64,000 nucleotides of DNA. Source: CAZXEU01 sp965207385. GTDB lineage: Bacteria > Bacteroidota > Rhodothermia > Rhodothermales > Bin80. The notes below the pieces were generated by a model. It saw only the letters and a program-made list of their open reading frames with translations. It did not search any database and was not told where the DNA came from. The DNA lies in the NCBI GenBank assembly GCA_965207385.1, contig CBDBLZ010000021.1, positions 434,001-498,000 on the forward strand, in the 5' to 3' direction. The position numbers and the translations under genes were made by a program. Positions 57,704 through 64,000 of the stretch are shown here, piece after piece; positions within the stretch are counted from its first letter, which is position 1; each line of letters begins with the position of its first letter.

Positions 57704-59275
57704 TCAGCCGAGATTAGCTCGAACCACGATCTCGCGGTTGCCCCAGCCGGCCCAGCTCGAGCCTGGCATTATGCCACCGAATTCCGATGCCTTGGCGAAC
57801 CCGATGTCAGTCAGAAACTCCAGGGCTTCGCGCGCCCTCTGTAGTTGTTTGCGTCGTGCTCCGGCTGTCAGGTTTCGTTCCACTGGATAGGCCATCCATA
57901 TCAGCTCATCCTCGCTTACTGGTGAATACCTGCGTTCCTTTCGGGTCTGCGCCCACTGCCGTTTGCGCCTGTCAACGGGCACGCGCAGCCGTCCCGTGTC
58001 ATGCCACATAAAAGAAAGCGCCAGCGCCATCCGGTAGGCGGGAGCGCTGTTCAGGCCGGCCACGCGCAGGGCATCCCGGTCAATCAGTGGCCCCTTGTTG
58101 CTTCCCGGTGGCATGTGCACGCCGAACCGGACCCAGTCATCCAGCCGTCCCTCGCGGGGAATGTCCACCGGCGTCACCACCCGCCTAGCGCCGCCGTATC
58201 CGGTTTTGGGATCTTCCCAGGGAATGCGCGCCGCGTCGCTTTCGAGGGCCCGGAAGGCAGCGTGTAGTCGGGGCCAGTGCCGACTGGGGCGATATTCCTT
58301 GGCCCCGTCACCATAGAGCCAGGGCAGCATGTGGCGGAGCCGCATGGCAGGCAGTCTGACGCCGTTAGGCTCGCTCCAGTAGCACATGGGTACGTTCAGC
58401 ACGGCTTCAACGAACAGGCGCAGGGCCAGCGGAGCACCACGGCCGCGGCGCTCGACGTTGTGCTTGCCCAGATCATACAATGCCAGGGGCAAGCACGGCA
58501 GCTTGCTCCCCCATTTTTCGCCGGGTGCAAAGCCCGGGAAGTAGGCTTGGCCGTCGTCCCGCGTCACCAGGTGCCCGGGCGGGGAATACAACCTTGCCAG
58601 GCGGCTCTTCCTGTCCACCATAATGAGCGGGGCCGGCATCGTCGGATCCGGACGCTCATTGGCTTCGTCGATGTCAGTCGGCGCTTCCTTGTGCCACCAT
58701 CGGATGAACTTGCTCCATGGGAACGGCCCGCGGTACCCCGTCTCCAGTGCCGTAATCCACATCCACAACACGAACCCCGGACTTTCTGAGCTGGGGATGT
58801 ACTCCGTGCGCTCTTCCTTTGTAACGGGGTTGCGTACGGAATGAAGCGTGTAGATAATGGCTGCCATTCCTTCCAGGCGGCAGCCAGGTCCTTCGGATGG
58901 CACGCCGGGCGGTACGGCCCCGAACGTACATTCGTCCGCGACCTCATGGTGCTCTTCGGGGATCTTGTCGTCGTGGCTTACCAGATGCCGGACGAGCGCA
59001 CGCAGGTCTTCATTGGCCTTGTGCCACGGCCCGGGCAGGTCCTCACTGCCGTCAGCCTGCATTTCCCGGAGCTTGCGCTGGTAGGCGCCGGAGAGCTCCG
59101 TGTAGGTGGGCCACCGAGGCAGGCGGGCTGCTTTCGCGGCGGCTTTAAGGACGGCATCCTCGTGTTCCGGAGTCTCCGTCCCGTCGAACCGCACTAGTGC
59201 CGCATGCAAGATGTCAACGGACCTGGCGATCCACGACTTGGCATCGAGCCCTATCGACTCCGCGAAACCGCTCAT
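57704..59275 (-). CDS. Putative replication protein of a mobile element
   Basis: 523-aa cytoplasmic protein. No Pfam-level domain is obvious. A DNA-binding character is suggested by the C-terminal part: DRRKRQWAQTRKERRYSPVS, AGARRKQLQRAREALEFLTDIGF, a winged-helix-like end. Its start overlaps the stop of the RecA-like ATPase gene by 4 bp, and this gene order (Toprim/primase, hexameric ATPase, large initiator-like protein) matches replication modules of plasmids and integrative elements. The call rests on context. Confidence 0.45.
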   Translation of the reverse strand: MSGFAESIGLDAKSWIARSVDILHAALVRFDGTETPEHEDAVLKAAAKAARLPRWPTYTELSGAYQRKLREMQADGSEDLPGPWHKANEDLRALVRHLVSHDDKIPEEHHEVADECTFGAVPPGVPSEGPGCRLEGMAAIIYTLHSVRNPVTKEERTEYIPSSESPGFVLWMWITALETGYRGPFPWSKFIRWWHKEAPTDIDEANERPDPTMPAPLIMVDRKSRLARLYSPPGHLVTRDDGQAYFPGFAPGEKWGSKLPCLPLALYDLGKHNVERRGRGAPLALRLFVEAVLNVPMCYWSEPNGVRLPAMRLRHMLPWLYGDGAKEYRPSRHWPRLHAAFRALESDAARIPWEDPKTGYGGARRVVTPVDIPREGRLDDWVRFGVHMPPGSNKGPLIDRDALRVAGLNSAPAYRMALALSFMWHDTGRLRVPVDRRKRQWAQTRKERRYSPVSEDELIWMAYPVERNLTAGARRKQLQRAREALEFLTDIGFAKASEFGGIMPGSSWAGWGNREIVVRANLG

Positions 59276-60111
59276 ACTGCCCAGTTCACTCCGTCGTCAA
59301 GCTGGGGCGGAACGGGGACCTTACGCTTGCGCTTAGGCGCATTCTTCTCCTCCTTTGCAGGGGCGCCGTTCGGTCCCGCGTCCGTGATCACCCGCTCGTT
59401 CCGGTTGGCGTGCCAGGCTTCAGCTGCCTCGACCGGGCTGCACTGCTCCAGGCCGCGCCTTTCCTCCCGCTCTGTCCACCTGAGCCAGATGCGCTGTCCC
59501 ACCCGGCTGTAGTTGCTTTTCGTGAGGGTAAGGGCCAGACCCTGGGCCTTGGCATTGTCCGTGTCCTCCACCGTGCATCCCGGCGCATTGGCCGGATCCA
59601 GCGTCCAGGCGGCCCGCACGCCGTTGTCCCAATCCGTCGAGCCGCTGTACGAGGCTCCAGAGGCCTTGGGCGGATGGGACACGATCAGGATGGCGGCGCC
59701 CGTGTCATGCGCCAGGGCGTTCAGGAGCGAGAGCTACCTCCTGACTGCCGCGCGATCATTTTCGCTGCCGGCATACGCTGCAGCTACCGGGTCAATGACA
59801 ACCAGTCGGGGCCTCAGTCTCCGAATGCGGTCCTCCACGAACCGTCCCGTGGCCGTTAGCGTGGCCACGGTGTCGATGTGCCCGAAAGCACGCGGTCCCC
59901 AGAGCGGACCGCTCCGCTCCATGTACAGGCCGCGCAGCCGATCTTCAATGGCCTCTCCCCTCCCCGACGGTATCCATGCCAGCCGCCTGCCGAATTCCTC
60001 CGGCTCGTCTTCCCAAGTCAGGAACAGCCCTGGCGCCGGCGTGGCCTCCGGTGCCAGTCGGAAGAGTTCCGTGCGGCGCTTCTTGTTGTCCTTGCGTCCC
60101 TTCTCCATATC
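59272..60111 (-). pseudogene. RecA-like (RepA/AAA_25) ATPase, truncated with an in-frame stop
   Basis: Two open segments in one frame, split by TAG at 59736-59734. The first has LFLTWEDEPEEFGRRLAWI and PRLVVIDPVAAAYAGSENDRAAVRR (Walker B region), then the stop, then LSLLNALAHDTGAAILIVSHPPKASGASYSGSTDW, a typical continuation. The N-terminal Walker A GxxxxGK[ST] expected before LFLTWEDEP is absent; the sequence there is unlike the family. So the P-loop has been deleted and the gene carries a nonsense codon. It was the replicative helicase-type ATPase of the element. Confidence 0.7.
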
Positions 60112-60196
60112 GGACGATGTCTCCGCAAAGTCCGGTGCGGCCCGGCTTCGCGCCAGGCGCCTGATACGGTGCGTATGGGGTTTCTCGCCTGGTCAC

Positions 60197-60480
60197 TCAT
60201 CCAATTACGAACTCCGCCGGCTTCCTGCCAGCCGAGTCCCAGTCCATATGGGGAATGACGTTGTCATATCCCTGCACGGCTTCGGCCTCCAGGTAGACAA
60301 GGCCGGATGTGCTGCCTGTACTTTTGGCCGGGCCGCGCCCGAGCCAGCGGCACGCCAGCGCATCGAGCGGTCCCTCGGCCTCATGCAGCATCGCCGGGCC
60401 CCGGTCGTCATTACTGCCGGTCCCGTCACCTGAAACAGCACTCCCGGCTAGATGGCGTGCGTCACTGCCGCGCCTCGGCG
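60197..60480 (-). pseudogene. Toprim/primase fragment
   Basis: Open frame without a proper start, product contains GPAMLHEAEGPLDALACRWLG (the catalytic Glu of the Toprim fold), TGSTSGL and DNVIPHMDWDSAGRKPAEFVI (the DxD metal site). It ends in TGA just where a longer primase would continue. Together with the P-loop-less ATPase this indicates an internal deletion that fused or removed the primase end and helicase start. Confidence 0.65.
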
Positions 60481-60645
60481 CGTCTTCCTGAGGCCGTTAG
60501 CGCTTTCCGGTGCCAGCGCTTGGTTAATTGGGCGCGGGGGGGTCCAGCTGTGGCAGCTGCCAGCCGCCTATCTTTGTAGTTGGCTAACGAACCGGAACCC
60601 GCGGCTTCAGGCACAATCCCGTGGCCGTCCAAGCACCTGAAAAAC

Positions 60646-62109
60646 ATGTCTTTGTTGCTGCGCAGCTTCATCCGGGACCTGGTCCGCTCGGCGCTGGCTA
60701 TCGCTTTGGTGGCCATCGGCGCATCGTGCACTCAGGATTCTGGTCCTCCCAACGTGCTCTTTATCGCCGTCGACGATCTAAACACGGATCTCGGTACCTA
60801 CGGACACGACCTGTTGAAGAGCCCGCATATCGACCGCCTTGCGAAGCGTGGTGTTCGTTTCGATCGCGCCTACTGCCAGTATCCCGTCTGCAATCCCAGC
60901 CGGGCGAGTCTGCTTACCGGACTCTACCCCGAACAAACCGGCGTGCTTACAAATCAGGACAGCTTTCGCGTCAAGCTGCCGGCTATTGCCACGCTTCCCC
61001 AATGGTTCAAGGAACACGGATATCACACAGCCCGGGTCGGCAAGATCTTCCATTACGGCGTGCCTCGGGAGATAGGCACGGCCGGCATGGACGATTCCGC
61101 CTCGTGGTCTGAGATCTACAATCCCCGTGGAATTGACAGGGAGGTTCATGATCGCATTCACACGATCGTGCCGAATCAGTTTGGGGGCACACTGAGCTGG
61201 CTAAGTATTGATCCGGAAGAGGGACCTCATACGGACGAGCTCGGTGCGACCGCCGCCATTGCCATCATGGAGGAGCAACACCCCTCCCGTACGGGCAAGC
61301 CGTTATTCCTGGCGGTGGGCTTCTATCGCCCGCATACGCCATTCGTTGCCCCGTCGCCGTACTTCGATTTGTATCCGCTGGATCGTATACAACCCGTGCT
61401 TGAGGTGCAGGGGGACCGGGACGACATCCCCGTGGCTGCACTTGCCGATCGTCCCAGGCAAAGAGAGCTGGGTATCGAGCAGCGCAAGACCATTATCCAG
61501 GCCTACTACGCCTCTGTTTCCTTCATGGACGCACAGGTTGGTCGCCTGCTCGACGCGCTGGACGAGCTTGGTTTGGCGGATAACACCATCATCGCGTTTG
61601 TGTCGGACCACGGATATCACCTCGGCCATCATGGACTGTGGCAGAAAGGAGACCTATTTGAGGGCTCTGTTCGTGTACCGCTCATTCTGTCCGCTCCCCA
61701 GACGCTGAGTCAGGGCTCCGGCACGAAGGCGCTGGTTGAACTGGTAGACCTGTACCCGACCCTAGTGGATCTGGCCGGCTTGCCGGAGCCGGCGCACCTG
61801 GCCGGACGCAGCCTGCGACCGCAGATGGAGAACCCGGAGAGTAAGGGCCGAACAGGCGCTCTGACGGTGGGATGGAGCAGAGCCGCCTGGATGCACGCCG
61901 AGATGGGAGGCCGCAGGGTAATGGGCTACTCCGTCCGTTCCAGCAGGTACCGATACACGGAATGGGATGATGGCAACGCGGGTGCCGAGCTTTACGACTA
62001 CGACCGGGATCCGCTAGAGATAACCAATCTGGCCGGAGAGCCGGCATACGCGGAGACTCTAGTGCGGATGAAGCATCTGTTGGATTCAAGAAAGCTGGCC
62101 GCGAATTAG
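60646..62109 (+). CDS. Exported sulfatase (arylsulfatase/iduronate-2-sulfatase type)
   Basis: 487 aa from ATG at 60646. Signal segment SFIRDLVRSALAIALVAIGASC may be a lipoprotein signal with Cys28 (the -3 position is Gly, which is weak). Catalytic features: metal-binding D43-D44 in FIAVDDLN, and the formylglycine site C82-N-P-S-R in VCNPSRASLLTGLYPEQTG, with VGKIFHYG, GFYRPHTPFVAP, VSDHGYHLGHHGLWQKG and DLYPTLVDLAGLP later. Such enzymes remove sulfate from polysaccharides outside the cytoplasm and need an anaerobic-type or FGE maturase, not in the window. Confidence 0.93.
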   Translation: MSLLLRSFIRDLVRSALAIALVAIGASCTQDSGPPNVLFIAVDDLNTDLGTYGHDLLKSPHIDRLAKRGVRFDRAYCQYPVCNPSRASLLTGLYPEQTGVLTNQDSFRVKLPAIATLPQWFKEHGYHTARVGKIFHYGVPREIGTAGMDDSASWSEIYNPRGIDREVHDRIHTIVPNQFGGTLSWLSIDPEEGPHTDELGATAAIAIMEEQHPSRTGKPLFLAVGFYRPHTPFVAPSPYFDLYPLDRIQPVLEVQGDRDDIPVAALADRPRQRELGIEQRKTIIQAYYASVSFMDAQVGRLLDALDELGLADNTIIAFVSDHGYHLGHHGLWQKGDLFEGSVRVPLILSAPQTLSQGSGTKALVELVDLYPTLVDLAGLPEPAHLAGRSLRPQMENPESKGRTGALTVGWSRAAWMHAEMGGRRVMGYSVRSSRYRYTEWDDGNAGAELYDYDRDPLEITNLAGEPAYAETLVRMKHLLDSRKLAAN

Positions 62110-62275
62110 CCTGCAGAGCGTATTCGCGTGTGATATCCGCCGATTGTTCGGGCACGATCCACTTTCTGCATCCGCCGCGGCCGGGGCCTTCAGGAAGCAG
62201 GGTTTGCGCTCGGCCCGAATAAAGGGCGATGCCGCAGCCTGTGGCTCCTGGATGCTGCGCGGCAACGCCAAGCGC

Positions 62276-63253
62276 TCAGTCCTCAAATTCAACAGATGCC
62301 AGATACCGGTAGCTGTCCGCAAGCGTTTTGTCCAAATCCGGCGCCAGGTCGCGTTCAAGCAGGTAGTGCTCTACCCCGGACTCTTGCGCTTGCGAAAGAA
62401 TGGCGGCCAGATCAAGGACACCGCTGCCGGCATCGGTCATATGTGGAAACAGCTCTATCCACTGTGACGGATCGCCTCCGTCGCCTGCGAAGTGGACAAG
62501 CTCCGCCATATCCTTGATGTGCATCAACCGGAAGTGTCCGGGATACGCTTTCAGGTACTCTACCGGGTCGGCCCGACCAGCGGTCATCCAGTAAACATCC
62601 ATTTCCAGGGCCACAACGTCAGGATCGGTGCGCTCCAACAACACCTGAAAGGGAACCTCCCCTTCCTTTTCCACCAGTCCGTACCCGTGATTGTGATAGA
62701 GAAACTTCAGGCCTACTTCGCCCATGCGCATGCCGACTTCATTGAAGGCATCAGCGACTCGCTTGTAATCATCCAGGCTCTGCCTCTCCTCTGCCGGGAT
62801 CGCCGGGATGCCGGCGTATCGCTGCCCCAGCACGTGTGCCGCTTCCGCCACCTCATCAAGGCGGGTTTGAAGCGTCTTCAGGTCGATGTGCATTGACGGA
62901 GACGAGATGCCGTTCTCGTCGAGGATCTCGCGTACCTGCTGGGAGCTGTGGCCAAAGTAACCACTCTGGGAGAGCCCGAGCGTTTCAGCAACTGGCTCCC
63001 ATGCTGCCCGAGCCTCCGGGACACTGTACGAATACGGGCCAAAGAATTCGACTTCCCTGTACCCGATATCACCCAGCTTCTTCATTGCCGCCGCAAAGTC
63101 CTGCTCAAGCAGGTATGGCATCGTGAAGAGCCCGACACCTACTCGTTCCAGGCCGGACGGCTGACGCGCAGATACCCGCCCGGGCCCTATGCCTGCCAAA
63201 AGGCCGCCGACCAAGGTTGTGGCAGCCGACTTGATCATGTCTCGTCTGTTCAC
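62276..63253 (-). CDS. Tat-exported sugar phosphate isomerase/epimerase-like TIM-barrel protein
   Basis: 325 aa from GTG at 63253 (MNRRDMIKSAATTLVGG), a twin-arginine signal. The AP-endonuclease-2 type TIM barrel is visible: YREVEFFGPYSY, SPSMHIDLKTLQ, KFLYHNHGYGL, VALEMDVYWMTAGRADPVEYL, FRLMHIKDMAEL (metal-binding His), and HYLLERDLAPDLDKTLADSYRYL. Members act on sugars in catabolism; substrate unknown. It converges on the sulfatase gene (166 bp apart), and both fit breakdown of polysaccharides. A longer frame reaching 63502 has no credible start. Confidence 0.88.
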   Translation of the reverse strand: MNRRDMIKSAATTLVGGLLAGIGPGRVSARQPSGLERVGVGLFTMPYLLEQDFAAAMKKLGDIGYREVEFFGPYSYSVPEARAAWEPVAETLGLSQSGYFGHSSQQVREILDENGISSPSMHIDLKTLQTRLDEVAEAAHVLGQRYAGIPAIPAEERQSLDDYKRVADAFNEVGMRMGEVGLKFLYHNHGYGLVEKEGEVPFQVLLERTDPDVVALEMDVYWMTAGRADPVEYLKAYPGHFRLMHIKDMAELVHFAGDGGDPSQWIELFPHMTDAGSGVLDLAAILSQAQESGVEHYLLERDLAPDLDKTLADSYRYLASVEFED

Positions 63254-63581
63254 GACAACACCTCTGCGATTCTTTGTATGCGAGTGTAGCTCAAAATACG
63301 TTGCAACTCCCTTCTCCGACACGACCACATTCGGCGCCGCCGACAGCGAAGCAACCCGCTGGCGGGTCTCACAGCCAGCGCCTGTCCCTCGGGCAATGCG
63401 GATCCGGCAGCAAGCGCCTATAACGGGATTCTGCCGTCCGGATGTGTTCCGTCGCAGCATGGACTGTGGGCCCGGTGGCCGCATTATCAGCCAGAAATCC
63501 AATAGCTATATTGTCCGGGTGCGGCTTGCCGTCCGTCAGTGGCTGGCCGTTTTGACCGATACAGCTTCCTGGAGGAAATCG

Positions 63582-64000
63582 ATGCTACGCTACTGCCTCG
63601 TATCGCTTGCGTCAGGCCTTTTCGCGACCACTATCTTGGCTCAGCCGCAGGCGCTTACCCATCCTTCTCATCCTCCTCCACCGGGGATGCGCGGCAGCGA
63701 TAACATAGCCGTCATGGCCCATATTCCCCTCGGCAAGGCAGGCAGCGTGTCAGACATTGAAATCGAGCAGGACCCGGACAGGCCCTACGCGTATGTCGCG
63801 CGGCGGGTACACGAGATCGGCTTCGATGTAATCGACCTTAGCAATCCTGCCCGCGCAAAGGTCATTCAGCGGTGGCGTATCGAGAACGAGGATCTGCACC
63901 AGGGCGGAGCCATGGACGGCCGCTACTTCAAGCACGAGGGCCGCTACTACTATATACAGTCCGTGCAGTTCAGGCAAGGCGGACCCAATTCGGAAGTGGG
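63582..64000 (+). CDS. Secreted LVIVD-type propeller protein, 3' partial
   Basis: Starts at ATG 63582, preceded by TGGAGG about seven bases upstream, and runs open through the right window edge. Product begins with a signal peptide (MLRYCLVSLASGLFATTILA) and then a propeller blade DRPYAYVARRVHEIGFDVID followed by LSNPARAKVIQRW. The opening resembles that of the protein at 28821 (AYLATRAAPAGLAVIDIADIAEPRLMAQW). A second member of the same secreted family. Confidence 0.75.
   Translation, partial: MLRYCLVSLASGLFATTILAQPQALTHPSHPPPPGMRGSDNIAVMAHIPLGKAGSVSDIEIEQDPDRPYAYVARRVHEIGFDVIDLSNPARAKVIQRWRIENEDLHQGGAMDGRYFKHEGRYYYIQSVQFRQGGPNSEV

Overview
The window reads as a chromosome segment of a GC-rich bacterium of the Bacteroidota/Rhodothermota side of the tree (Rhodothermales-like). 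The basis is a PorX-type response regulator with a PglZ domain (type IX secretion regulation), a Rho factor with a long basic insertion, a three-PASTA membrane protein next to pyrR, a choice-of-anchor B propeller protein, a TPP-controlled TonB receptor, and a DUF1501/DUF1549 pair common in marine heterotrophs. This is inferred from gene content, not from a 16S comparison.

Layout. 1-20.9 kb is ordinary core genome: glycosylasparaginase-like hydrolase (cut by the left edge), trmB, an O-methyltransferase, biotin carboxylase, a CbpA-like DnaJ, ferritin, DoxX, porX, folC, rho, a HAD phosphatase, proline dehydrogenase, the purL-trxA-trxB operon, carbonic anhydrase, and a TonB receptor behind a TPP riboswitch. 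21.1-26.6 kb is a complete rRNA operon on the minus strand (16S-tRNA-Ile-tRNA-Ala-23S-5S) with processing stems, three boxA-like sites and a terminator. 26.7-37 kb holds the PASTA protein, pyrR, small and large secreted beta-propeller proteins, and the DUF1501 plus DUF1549/DUF1553 cytochrome-like pair.

37-46 kb is scarred: a multiply frameshifted IS1380-family transposase lies against the 3' end of a giant Calx-beta/beta-barrel surface protein that is itself frameshifted at both ends; a 30-bp sequence occurs once in each. 46.2-48.7 kb carries a P450-LuxR pair.

48.8-60.5 kb looks like a decaying integrative element. A tyrosine recombinase remnant (HxxR Arg replaced by Cys) lies at one side; a Toprim fragment, a P-loop-less RecA-like ATPase with an in-frame TAG, and a replication-type protein lie at the other. 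The intervening DNA is visibly more AT-rich and carries two cassettes, each with a small Cys-rich secreted peptide, a six-bladed beta-propeller protein and a single-Cys thioredoxin-fold protein, plus an overlapping HNH nuclease/AbiJ-NTD4-like pair that resembles a phage-defence operon. These two groups are the best candidates for an undescribed system. The right end returns to ordinary secreted catabolic genes: a sulfatase, a Tat-exported sugar isomerase-like TIM barrel, and the start of a propeller protein resembling the one at 28.8 kb.
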